Part shown: positions 33,976 to 41,476 of the stretch, in pieces
Numbering within the stretch: the stretch's first letter is position 1
Layout: the number at the start of each line of letters is the position of its first letter
Source: Microbacterium sp. MAH-37
Lineage (GTDB): Bacteria > Actinomycetota > Actinomycetes > Actinomycetales > Microbacteriaceae
Length of the DNA stretch: 64,000 nucleotides
Assembly (NCBI RefSeq): GCF_009758255.1
Contig: NZ_WSEN01000008.1
Coordinates: 186,001 to 250,000 of the forward strand
Direction of reading: 5' to 3'
Notes under the pieces: generated by a model
What the model saw: only the letters and a program-made list of their open reading frames with translations
What the model was told of the DNA's origin: nothing
Databases searched by the model: none
Position numbers and translations under genes: made by a program

Positions 33976-34284
33976 TCACCGCCGGCGCAGCAGCCCCTGC
34001 TTCTCCGGGTGCAGCTCGAACCAGTCCGCGACGTACCAGCAGACCGGATCGATCTCGCGGTCACCGCGGGACTCGATGTCGGCGACCGCGCCCTCCGTGA
34101 CGACGGCGGCGTAGCCGCGCCCGCGGAAGGCCGGGATCGTGTACGCCCTGGTCAGGGCCACGGTGCTGCCGTCGTCGCGGTAGTCGAGCACGCTCACGAG
34201 GGTGCCGTCGTGCGTCAGCGTGTAGCGCGAGGCATCCTTCTCGTCGGTCAGCTGGAATCCCTCGGTCTGCGCGTCGATCGTCAC
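33976..34284 (-). CDS. Short GNAT N-acetyltransferase (YjdJ-like)
   Basis: A 102-residue single GNAT-like domain (TLVSVLDYRDDGSTVALTRA, then YTIPAFRGRGYAAVVTEGAV with R-G-R-G-Y as the acetyl-CoA loop, and CWYVADWFELHPEKQGLL). This is the short YjdJ/NATD1 form. The substrate is unknown. It follows the repeat at 34324, which may separate it from the dpp operon. Confidence 0.88.
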   Translation of the reverse strand: MTIDAQTEGFQLTDEKDASRYTLTHDGTLVSVLDYRDDGSTVALTRAYTIPAFRGRGYAAVVTEGAVADIESRGDREIDPVCWYVADWFELHPEKQGLLRRR

Positions 34285-34323
34285 CCCTCCACGCTACGTC
34301 CGAATTCGGCCCTTCGTCTCGCT

Positions 34324-34376
34324 CTCGCGGATCCTGAGCGCCCTTCGTCTCGCTTCGCTCGCTCAGGATCCGCGAG
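34324..34376. repeat. 17-bp inverted repeat downstream of the dpp operon
   Basis: CTCGCGGATCCTGAGCG (34324-34340) and CGCTCAGGATCCGCGAG (34360-34376) are perfectly complementary, with loop CCCTTCGTCTCGCTTCGCT. The loop shares CTTCGTCTCGC with the large inverted repeat at 45438, so both belong to one dispersed family. It lies between the last dpp gene and the GNAT gene and probably terminates the operon. Confidence 0.75.
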
Positions 34377-34392
34377 GCGCAACGAGGTGCGC

Positions 34393-35328
34393 TCAGGAAC
34401 CGGAGGCGCCGGGAAGCGCCACCAGGTGCCCGTCGCCGACGTCCTGCAGCGTCGGCCGCGCCGCATCCGGATCGTCCCAGTCCCTGCTCACCCGGCGGCC
34501 GCGGCGTCTGCCGCGCTGCCGAGGGTCGGCGATCGGCACGGCCGCGAGCAGCTCCTGCGTGTACGGATGCTGCGGCGAGCCGAAGATCTGGTCGCGCGTG
34601 CCCTGCTCGACGATCTGCCCGCGGTACATGATCGCCACGCTCGTGCACATGTGCTCGACCACGCTGAGGTCGTGCGAGATGAACAGGAACGACGTGCGCC
34701 GCTGCTCGCGCAGATCCGTCAGCAGGTTCACGATCTGCCCCTGCACCGACACGTCGAGCGCCGAGACCGGCTCGTCGGCGACGACGAACTCGGGCTGCAG
34801 CGCCATCGCCCGCGCGATCACGATGCGCTGACGCTGCCCGCCGGAGAACTCGTGCGGGTAGCGATCCATGGCGTCCTGCTCCATGCCGCACTGTTCCAGC
34901 ACCTCGATCACGCGGTCGCGCTCGTCGTGCCTGCCGGCCAGCCCGTGCGCGCGCATCGGCTCGCCGATCGCCGCAGCGATCGACAGGCGCGGATTCAGCG
35001 CGCTGAACGGATCCTGGAACACGTACTGCATCTTCGGCCGCAGCCGGCGGAGATCCTTCTTGCCCAGCCCGAGGATCTCCTCGCCGCGGAACCGCACCGA
35101 GCCCGATGTCGGCTCGTGCATGCGCAGCAGCGACTGCCCGAAGGTGGTCTTGCCGCTGCCGGACTCCCCCACCAGACCGAACATCTCGCCCTCGCGGATG
35201 CTCAGGGTGACGCCGTCGACGGCCTTGACAGTGCGCTTCTTCCCGCCGCGGCCATCGCCGCGCGACACGAAGTGCTTGACGATGTCGGTCGCCTCGACGA
35301 GGGGCTCTTCGATGACGGGAGCGCTCAT
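34393..35328 (-). CDS. Oligopeptide ABC transporter ATP-binding protein (DppF/OppF type)
   Basis: A 311-residue ATPase: Walker A (LVGESGSGKTTFGQSLLR), Q-loop (QYVFQDPFSALNPRLSI), signature (FSGGQRQRIVIARAMAL), Walker B (VVADEPVSALDVSVQ) and the family tail HPYTQELLAAVPIADP. The last 35 residues (RGRRRGRRVSRDWDDPDAAR) are basic and variable. ATG 35328 overlaps the upstream ATPase gene by ATGA. Last gene of the peptide-uptake operon. Confidence 0.94.
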   Translation of the reverse strand: MSAPVIEEPLVEATDIVKHFVSRGDGRGGKKRTVKAVDGVTLSIREGEMFGLVGESGSGKTTFGQSLLRMHEPTSGSVRFRGEEILGLGKKDLRRLRPKMQYVFQDPFSALNPRLSIAAAIGEPMRAHGLAGRHDERDRVIEVLEQCGMEQDAMDRYPHEFSGGQRQRIVIARAMALQPEFVVADEPVSALDVSVQGQIVNLLTDLREQRRTSFLFISHDLSVVEHMCTSVAIMYRGQIVEQGTRDQIFGSPQHPYTQELLAAVPIADPRQRGRRRGRRVSRDWDDPDAARPTLQDVGDGHLVALPGASGS

Positions 35329-36200
35329 GCCGACGCCTCCGTTCCTGCCAGCGCCAGTCGGCGCACCTCGTCCGAGATCACCGGCAGCCGGTCCAAGCGC
35401 TGACCCGGCATCGGCCGCGCCTTCAACAGCGCATCGGTATACGGATGCTGCGGATTCTCGAAGAGCCCGAACACGTCGCCGCGCTCGACGATGTGCCCGC
35501 CGTACATGACAAGCACGGTGTCCGCGACCTCGGCCACGACACCCAGATCGTGCGTGATGAACAGCAGTGCCATGCCGGTCTCATCGCGCAGGTCCAGCAG
35601 CAGGTCGAGGATCTGCGCCTGGATCGTGACGTCCAGAGCCGTGGTGGGCTCGTCTGCGATGAGCAGCCGGGGGCGGCAGCACAGTGCGACCGCGATCATC
35701 GCGCGCTGCAGCATCCCGCCCGACATCTCGTGCGGGTACGAGCGCATGATGCGGTCCGGGTTCGGCAGCCCGACGCGGCGCAGCCACTCCACGGACTGGT
35801 CGTGCGCGTCTCCGACGCTCACGCTCTCGTGCGCCCTGATCGTCTCGATCAGCTGCTTGCCGATCGTGAAGACCGGGTTCAGCGACCGCATGGGCTCCTG
35901 GAAGATCATGCCGACCTCCCCGCCGCGCAGCTTCTGCAGCGCTGTGCCCTTCATCCTCAGCACGTCGTCGCCGTCGAACAGCACCCGGCCCGAGAAGACC
36001 TCGCCTGGTTCATCGACGAGGTTGAGCAGTGAGAGCGCGGTGATGCTCTTGCCCGATCCGGACTCGCCGACGATGCTGACGACCTCACCGGCGTGCACCT
36101 CGAAGCCCACGCCGTCGACGACGGTGCGCGGGCCGTTCTCGGTGGGGAACCGCACCGAGAGGTCCTCCACCTGTACGAGCAGATCTCCCATGGCACTCAC
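35325..36200 (-). CDS. Oligopeptide ABC transporter ATP-binding protein (DppD/OppD type)
   Basis: A 291-residue ATPase: Walker A (SIVGESGSGKSITALSLL), Q-loop (GMIFQEPMRSLNPVFTIGKQ), signature (MSGGMLQRAMIAVALCCR), Walker B (LLIADEPTTALDVTIQA), and the peptide-transporter ending NPQHPYTDALLKARPMPGQR. The GTG at 36200 is chosen because it overlaps the permease stop as GTGA and GAGGA lies seven bases upstream; ATG 36191 is the alternative. Confidence 0.93.
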   Translation of the reverse strand: MSAMGDLLVQVEDLSVRFPTENGPRTVVDGVGFEVHAGEVVSIVGESGSGKSITALSLLNLVDEPGEVFSGRVLFDGDDVLRMKGTALQKLRGGEVGMIFQEPMRSLNPVFTIGKQLIETIRAHESVSVGDAHDQSVEWLRRVGLPNPDRIMRSYPHEMSGGMLQRAMIAVALCCRPRLLIADEPTTALDVTIQAQILDLLLDLRDETGMALLFITHDLGVVAEVADTVLVMYGGHIVERGDVFGLFENPQHPYTDALLKARPMPGQRLDRLPVISDEVRRLALAGTEASA

Positions 36201-37165
36201 TTCTTCATCCTCGGGTCGAAGACATCGCGCATCCGATCGCCGAACACGTTGATCGCCGCGATCGTGATCAGCAGCGCGACGCCGGGCGGCACCCACAGCC
36301 ACCAGTGCTGCTGGAAGTCGATGAGGTTGTTGGCAGAACTGATCATGTTGCCCCAGGACGCGTTCGGCGGCTGCACGCCGAGGCCGAGGAAGCTGAGCGC
36401 GGATTCGCTGAGGATGCCGGATGCGGTGCTCAGCGTGGCCACCACGATCAGCAGCGGCATGACGTTCGGCAGCAGGTGCCGGAACTGACGGGATGCCGCG
36501 CTCAGGCCGAGCACCTCGGCGGCGCGCATGTACGGCGCCTCGCGCAGTGACAGCACCTGTCCGCGGATCAGGCGGGCCAGCGACGGCCAGCCGATGAAGC
36601 TGAGCAGCAGCATGACGATGTAGATGCGCTGCGAGGGATCGACCTTCAGCTCGGAGAGCACCGCGGCCATGACGATCAGTAGCGGCAGACCGGGGATCGA
36701 CATCAGCAGGTCGGCCGCGCGCATGATGATCGTGTCGGCCAGACCGCCGTAGTACCCGGCGATGATGCCGAGCACCGCGCCGATCAGCAGCGACAGCAGC
36801 ATCGAGGCGATGCCGATGGTCAGCGAGATGCGACCGGCGAGCATGAGCCGCGTGAGCACGTCGCGGCCGTAGCCGTCGGTGCCCAGCCAGTGATCCATCG
36901 TGGGTTCGTGGTCCTGGATGCGCAGGTTGATCTCGTCGCCGGTGTACCCCGTCAGCAGCGGGCCGACGAAGCTGAACAGCAGCATGAACACCAGCAGCGC
37001 GAGGCTGATGCTCGCCGCCGGCATCCGCAGCAGCCGCGCGAACGAGTCGCCCCACAGCGAGCGCCGCCTGCCGGACCGGGTGCGGCGAGGCGCCGGCGGC
37101 TCCGGCGCCGGGCCGAGCTCCGGGTCCGTGATCTGGGTGACGATGAGCTCTCCGCCGCCGCTCAT
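36197..37165 (-). CDS. Oligopeptide ABC transporter permease (DppC type)
   Basis: A 322-residue permease with an N-terminal Pro/Arg-rich tail (GPAPEPPAPRRTRSGRRRSL), then the DppC-type sequence HWLGTDGYGRDVLTRLMLAG, about six membrane segments, and the EAA loop APYMRAAEVLGLSAASRQFR. Near the C-terminus is SALSFLGLGVQPPNASWGNM, a family hallmark. Overlaps both neighbours by 4 bases. Confidence 0.95.
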   Translation of the reverse strand: MSGGGELIVTQITDPELGPAPEPPAPRRTRSGRRRSLWGDSFARLLRMPAASISLALLVFMLLFSFVGPLLTGYTGDEINLRIQDHEPTMDHWLGTDGYGRDVLTRLMLAGRISLTIGIASMLLSLLIGAVLGIIAGYYGGLADTIIMRAADLLMSIPGLPLLIVMAAVLSELKVDPSQRIYIVMLLLSFIGWPSLARLIRGQVLSLREAPYMRAAEVLGLSAASRQFRHLLPNVMPLLIVVATLSTASGILSESALSFLGLGVQPPNASWGNMISSANNLIDFQQHWWLWVPPGVALLITIAAINVFGDRMRDVFDPRMKK

Positions 37166-38136
37166 GATGCGCTCCTCGCGTCGACGAGCCGCACCCTGGG
37201 GTCGGCGACCGCGTACAGGATGTCGGCGAGGAAACTGCCCAGCACGGTGAGGAAGGCGAGCAGCATGGTGATGGTCATCAGCACCGCGTAGTCGCGGGTC
37301 GCGACGGAGTCCAGCTGCATGCGTCCCACGCCCGGCCAGTTGAAGATCTGCTCCGTGATGATGGCGCCGGCGAACAGGCCGGGGAGCTCGAAGGCGAGCA
37401 GCGTGATCGCCGGCAGCAGCGCGTTACGCAGCCCATGCGAGAACACCACGGAACGCTCCTTGAGCCCCTTCGCGCGGGCGGTGCGGATGAAGTCGGCGCG
37501 CAGCACCTCGAGCATCCCGGTGCGGAAGTAGCGGGTCAGCGACCCGGCGCCGAGGAAGGTGAGGATCGCCACCGGCAGGATCATGTGCCGCATGACCTCG
37601 AGCACCCTGGCCATGCCCGTGGAGTTGCTGCCGGTGTCGAGCATTCCCCCGGTGGGAAGCCAGTGCAGGTCGACGGCGAACACCTTGATCAGCAGCAGGC
37701 CGATGAAGAACGACGGGATCGAGAGCGACGCGAACAGGCCGATGGTGACGAGCTTGTCGAACCAGGAGTACTGCTTGACCGCGGCCAGCACGCCGGAGAC
37801 CACGGCGATGATCCAGGTGAGCACGAACGCCGCGAACGCGATGATGAACGAGTTCCAGATCAGCGGTGCGATCACCTCGGCGACCGGCTGCTTGTGCTCC
37901 AGCGAGTAGCCGAAGTCGCCGTGCAGCATGTTGCCGAACCAGATGAAGTACTGCACGATCACCGGCTTGTCGAGGCCGGCGAGGGCGCGCAGCTCGGCCT
38001 TGCGCTCGGGCGTGAGCGTACGGTTCGAACTGTAGTAATCGCCCGGCATGAGGGAGAACAGGAAGAAGACGAGGACGGAGACGCCGATGAGCAGTGCTGC
38101 CATCAGGGCGAGTCTCTTGAGGATGTATCGGGTCAT
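37162..38136 (-). CDS. Oligopeptide ABC transporter permease (DppB type)
   Basis: A 324-residue permease. It starts TRYILKRLALMAALLIGVSV, carries DFGYSLEHKQPVAEVI, the EAA loop DFIRTARAKGLKERSVVFSH, and NWPGVGRMQLDSVATRDYAV near the end. ATG 38136 begins the standard MTRYILKR start; the longer frame from 38190 would run into the hairpin region. Follows the binding-protein gene after a strong hairpin. Confidence 0.95.
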   Translation of the reverse strand: MTRYILKRLALMAALLIGVSVLVFFLFSLMPGDYYSSNRTLTPERKAELRALAGLDKPVIVQYFIWFGNMLHGDFGYSLEHKQPVAEVIAPLIWNSFIIAFAAFVLTWIIAVVSGVLAAVKQYSWFDKLVTIGLFASLSIPSFFIGLLLIKVFAVDLHWLPTGGMLDTGSNSTGMARVLEVMRHMILPVAILTFLGAGSLTRYFRTGMLEVLRADFIRTARAKGLKERSVVFSHGLRNALLPAITLLAFELPGLFAGAIITEQIFNWPGVGRMQLDSVATRDYAVLMTITMLLAFLTVLGSFLADILYAVADPRVRLVDARSAS

Positions 38137-38168
38137 TGCACGCAGCTGTCGGGATGTGGACGCACCGA

Positions 38169-38207
38169 ATGCTTCCGGACGGGGGTCCACACCCCGTCCG
38201 GAAGCAT
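38169..38207. terminator. Strong intra-operon hairpin after the binding-protein gene
   Basis: A perfect 16-bp stem ATGCTTCCGGACGGGG / CCCCGTCCGGAAGCAT (38169-38184 / 38192-38207) with a 7-base loop. On the minus strand it lies between the binding-protein stop (38216) and dppB. There is no U-tract, so it is more likely a 3'-stabilising or attenuating hairpin that keeps the binding protein in excess than a full terminator. Confidence 0.75.
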
Positions 38208-38215
38208 CCTGGGTC

Positions 38216-39931
38216 CTACTCCGCGATCTTCAGCTGCGCGAGCGCGATCGCCGCATCGTCAGCACCGGTGGAGTACTTCTCGCCGCCCTCGATGCGGGCG
38301 TTCCACGCCGAGATCGACTTGCGGTAGTCGATCAGGATCGTGGGCGGGTCCTCGCTGAGCTTCTTGTACAGCTCGGTGTAGATCTTCTGACGCTCGTCCT
38401 GGTCGAAGGTCGACGTGCCCTGCTGGATCAGCTTGGTGACCTCCGGGTTCGAGTACCCGGTGACATTGATGTCGGGGTCGTCGGTGCCGAACTCGCTGAC
38501 GGCGTCGTTGGGGTCGGACAGGCCGCTGGTGCGGAACCCTGCGAGGTCGTAGTCGCCGCTGTAGAGGCGATCGAACGCGGTGTTGGAGTCCAGCACCTCG
38601 GGCACGAAGTCGATGCCGAGCTCGGTGTAGGTGTTCTCGGCGATCGGGATGATCGGGTCGTCGTCCTTCGTGGTGATGTACGAGAGCTTGAGCTTGACGC
38701 CGTCCTTCTCGCGGACGCCGTCAGCCCCCTTCTTCCACCCGGCCTCGTCGAGCAGCTTGCCGGCCTTCTTCGGGTCGTAGTCGTATTTCGTCACGCCCTT
38801 GTCCGTGTAGGACCATTGCGTGGGCGCGGCGTAGACGTCGGCGACCTGTCCGAGGCCCTTGTACTTGGCGTCCACGATCTGCTGACGATCCAGACCGTAG
38901 TAGAGAGCCTGGCGCACCTCGGTGTCGGCGAGCGCGGGCTTCTTGTTGTTCACCCAGATCTGGCCGATGTCGGGAACCACGGCGGCGCGGATGTTCGCGA
39001 ACCCGAGCCCCTGCAGCTCCTCCAGCACGGCGGGGTCGCTGCCGAAGCCGCCCTGGTCGATGTCGCCGTTCTCGAAGTTCTGCAGTGCGGAGTCGCTGGA
39101 GACGACCTTGAAGATCAGGCGCGGGATGGACGGCTCGCCCGAGTAGTAGTTCGGGTTCGCCTTGTAGCGGATCTCCTGCCCCTCGACATACTCGTCGAGC
39201 GCGTAGGGACCTGCGCCGAGCGGTGCGCCGTAGAGGGCCTTCAGGTAGTCGAGCTGGCCCTTGACATATCCCTTGCCGTAGTAGGCCTTCGAGATGACCT
39301 GGCCGCCGAGCGTGCGCAGCGCGAGCGGGTTCTGCTTCTCGGTGGTGATCTTGATCGTCTGCTTGTCGACCACGTCGAGACCCGAGAGCGAGGTGGCGGA
39401 GCCGTTCTTGTACTCGTCGGTGCCCTTGATCACGATGGCGCTGAAGTCGACGCCGCCCGCGTACTGCGGGTCGTTCAGCAGCGTCAGCGTGAAGGCGACA
39501 TCCTCTGCAGTGACCGGCGAGCCGTCGCTGAACTTCGCACCGTCGCGAATGTGGAACGTGTAGGTGAGTCCGTCGTCCGAGACCTTCCACTCGTCGGCGA
39601 GGTCGGCGACCGCCTCACCGGACTTGTCGGTGACGACCAGCGACGCGAAGATCGGCTGCACGGCATTGCCGTCCCAGCCGTTGTCGTAGAAGCCGGGCAG
39701 GAACACTCCGCCGGGTTTGCTGATGGTGCTGACGAAGACGTCGGTGCGGGCGTTCGCCGCTGCCGGGCTCTTGCTCGGGTCCGTCGCCTTGTAGAACTCG
39801 TCCTCCATGGAGCTGAGATCGTTCTTCTCGGCATCCGGCCCGGGGTCGGCCGTGGCGGCGCATCCGCCGAGTGCCAGCATTCCCGCCAGCAGTGCGGCGG
39901 GGGCGGCGATCGATCTCTTGGTCAGTCTCAT
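38216..39931 (-). CDS. Oligopeptide ABC transporter substrate-binding lipoprotein
   Basis: A 571-residue SBP_bac_5 family protein. The signal peptide ends LALGGCAATADPG (lipobox), giving a lipid-anchored receptor. Family landmarks include QPIFASLVVTDKSGEAVADL, GLTYTFHIRDGAKFSDGSPV, TAEDVAFTLTLLNDP, GPYALDEYVEGQEI and EVRQALYYGLDRQQI. It binds peptides or another oligomeric ligand. First gene of the SBP-B-C-D-F operon. ATG 39931 has AGGAAC upstream. Confidence 0.95.
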   Translation of the reverse strand: MRLTKRSIAAPAALLAGMLALGGCAATADPGPDAEKNDLSSMEDEFYKATDPSKSPAAANARTDVFVSTISKPGGVFLPGFYDNGWDGNAVQPIFASLVVTDKSGEAVADLADEWKVSDDGLTYTFHIRDGAKFSDGSPVTAEDVAFTLTLLNDPQYAGGVDFSAIVIKGTDEYKNGSATSLSGLDVVDKQTIKITTEKQNPLALRTLGGQVISKAYYGKGYVKGQLDYLKALYGAPLGAGPYALDEYVEGQEIRYKANPNYYSGEPSIPRLIFKVVSSDSALQNFENGDIDQGGFGSDPAVLEELQGLGFANIRAAVVPDIGQIWVNNKKPALADTEVRQALYYGLDRQQIVDAKYKGLGQVADVYAAPTQWSYTDKGVTKYDYDPKKAGKLLDEAGWKKGADGVREKDGVKLKLSYITTKDDDPIIPIAENTYTELGIDFVPEVLDSNTAFDRLYSGDYDLAGFRTSGLSDPNDAVSEFGTDDPDINVTGYSNPEVTKLIQQGTSTFDQDERQKIYTELYKKLSEDPPTILIDYRKSISAWNARIEGGEKYSTGADDAAIALAQLKIAE

Positions 39932-40058
39932 GAGCGGTTCCTATCGAACACTTTTCGGGGAGGGGTGTTCTGGAGCGTACGCGCGGCGTGACAGGCATCC
40001 GAATCGTCGTGACGGCGTGTGACGAATTCGGGATACCAAATCGTCGACCGGTCACGTT

Positions 40059-40094
40059 TTGACATGACGGGTCATGATCGGCAATAATCCCCCC
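40059..40094 (+). promoter_or_regulatory. Strong sigma-70-like promoter with operator dyad, leaderless start
   Basis: TTGACA (40059-40064) and AATAAT (40083-40088) are 18 bases apart. The spacer holds the dyad CATGAC-GG-GTCATG (40063-40076). The expected start of transcription, about 7 bases after the -10, is 40095, which is exactly the A of an ATG. The dyad position suggests repression of this promoter. Minus-strand signals for the peptide-binding gene also lie in the 39932-40094 gap but are not clear. Confidence 0.7.
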
Positions 40095-40196
40095 ATGACC
40101 ACCAACGCAAGCCCTTTGTCCGCCCAGGAGGCGAACAGGACTGCCGGGATGATGATGCCCGGTCGCGTTGGCATGTGTTGCCGAATGTGTTGCTAA
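40095..40196 (+). CDS. Leaderless Cys-rich leader peptide
   Basis: A 33-residue frame starting MTTNASPLSAQEANRTAG, then MMMPGRVG, ending MCCRMCC and TAA at 40194-40196. The ATG coincides with the expected transcription start, so translation would be leaderless. Two Cys-Cys pairs sit in the last six codons, the position for ribosome stalling control. The pattern resembles the leaderless Cys-rich small ORFs of mycobacteria that control downstream genes by cysteine-responsive attenuation (recalled literature). A metal-binding micropeptide is the alternative. Downstream sequence to 40347 holds alternative hairpins and then the winged-helix gene. Confidence 0.65.
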   Translation: MTTNASPLSAQEANRTAGMMMPGRVGMCCRMCC

Positions 40197-40347
40197 GGCG
40201 CAACCACCCCTCTTCGCTCACCTCTTCCGCCATCTGCGGAGCGTGAGCCAGGGCACCGCACCCGTGTGCCTTTCTTTCCGGCTCCGCCCGGTCTTTCTGC
40301 AACGCATCAGAGCCATCGGCTCGCATCCCCTCTGAGGATCCATCATC
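40197..40347 (+). promoter_or_regulatory. Candidate attenuator between leader peptide and winged-helix gene
   Basis: A terminator-like hairpin GGCAC (40252-40256) / GTGCC (40266-40270) is followed by TTTCTTT. Two mutually exclusive pairings surround it: GCGGAGC (40236-40242) with GCTCCGC (40281-40287), or GAGCC (40245-40249) with GGCTC (40280-40284). This is the layout of a ribosome-dependent attenuator. It ends with GAGGATCC before the ATG at 40348. Confidence 0.5.
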
Positions 40348-41037
40348 ATGTCGAACACCGCCCTTCTCGAGCGTCCCGTCACCGCCCCCGTCCGCGTCGT
40401 GTCCCCCTCGGATGCCGCTGCCGACCTGCCCTCCGTCCGTTCGCCCCGTGGCTTCGCCCTCTACGTCGGTCTCGACGAGATCAAGGCTGCTGAGGCCGGC
40501 GTGAGCCTTCCGGTCCTGGTCGACGCCCTGCGCCGCACGCTCGCAGAGCTCGCCCCCGGCGCCGAGACCCACGCGACCGTCGCCCTCGCCCCGCACGGTT
40601 CCGGCGGCCGCGACCTCGATGTCGTCCGCCTCGCTCTGCAGGAGCCCGGTGCGATCGCCCGCTCCAAGGCCGCTGTCGAGGAGGAGAAGGACGAGGAGCT
40701 CGGCGTCGTCGTCGACATCTCCCGCAAGCGCGTGCTCATCGACGGTGAATCCGCCGCGTTCACCTACAAGGAGTTCGAGCTGCTGCAGTACCTGGTGCTG
40801 CGCGAGGGCCGCACGATCGAGCGCTCCGAGCTTGTCGGCGCACTCTGGCAGGCCAGCGATGAGGAAGCCGCCCCCGGCGAGCGCACCATCGACGTGCACG
40901 TGCGCCGGCTGCGCGCCAAGCTCGGCCGCTACGAGGACATCGTGCGCACGGTGCGCGGAGTCGGCTACCGGTTCGACCGGCACGCCGACGTCGTGATCCG
41001 CTACGGCCACGGCACCCCCTCGCCCGACCGCTTCTGA
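40348..41037 (+). CDS. Orphan winged-helix (OmpR/PhoB-type) DNA-binding protein
   Basis: A 229-residue protein. The C-terminal half is a Trans_reg_C winged helix (VDISRKRVLIDGESAAFTYK, EFELLQYLVLREGRTIERSE, TIDVHVRRLRAKLGRYEDIV and RTVRGVGYRFDRH). The N-terminal half (FALYVGLDEIKAAEAGVSLP) has no receiver-domain phosphorylation motif and is not recognised. It is thus an orphan regulator, apparently controlled by the Cys-rich leader. It could act in sulfur, redox or metal response, which is inference from the leader alone. Target genes unknown. Confidence 0.85.
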   Translation: MSNTALLERPVTAPVRVVSPSDAAADLPSVRSPRGFALYVGLDEIKAAEAGVSLPVLVDALRRTLAELAPGAETHATVALAPHGSGGRDLDVVRLALQEPGAIARSKAAVEEEKDEELGVVVDISRKRVLIDGESAAFTYKEFELLQYLVLREGRTIERSELVGALWQASDEEAAPGERTIDVHVRRLRAKLGRYEDIVRTVRGVGYRFDRHADVVIRYGHGTPSPDRF

Positions 41038-41054
41038 GGTTCCGCCCCGCGACT

Positions 41055-41400
41055 CGGTCGGCTCGCGTTGCAGTTCCTCTGCGCTCGGACGCCCGCGCTG
41101 CAGTTCCGTGCGCGCTCGGACGCTCGCGCTGCAGTTCCGTGCACACGCGACGCAGATACGCGCCGCACGAGCAGAAAGGTGCCGCACGAGCAGAAAGGTG
41201 CCGCGCAACCGGTAGAAGACCGGACGTCGCCGCGGCGGCACCGCTGTGGCCGGCCGCGGCTCACCAATCAACGATCGCGCTACGTGCTGCACCTATCCGC
41301 ACACACCCGAACGCACGCGCTGCAGTTCCGTACACATGCGACGCAGATACGCGCCGCACGAGCCGAGAAATGCCGCGCAAGCAGAAGAGTGCCGCGCGCA
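41055..41400. repeat. Intergenic degenerate repeat array B
   Basis: No gene is seen between 41038 and 41476. GCGCTGCAGTTCCGT followed by the shared ACGCAGATACGCGCCGCACG occurs nearly identically twice (from 41126 and from 41317, period 191). Three CGCGTTGCAGTTCC/GCTGCAGTTCC units precede the first. After each core come GCAGAAAGGTGCCGC-type units (twice in tandem at 41168-41206). Left and right units are roughly complementary, as in array A. Shared features with array A: the CGCGCTGCAGTTCC unit and an ATACGCG core. Confidence 0.75.
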
Positions 41401-41476
41401 CCTGCCGGATCGCGAACCTGCCGCCCGCCGGATGCCCGGCGCAGGGACTGTCAGGGACCGGACGTAGAGTGAGCGC

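Noticed and set aside
38137..38215. Hairpin at 38169 as a simple terminator ending the operon
   Set aside because: No U-tract follows on the minus strand, and dppB begins 33 bases later with overlapping downstream genes, so transcription should continue.
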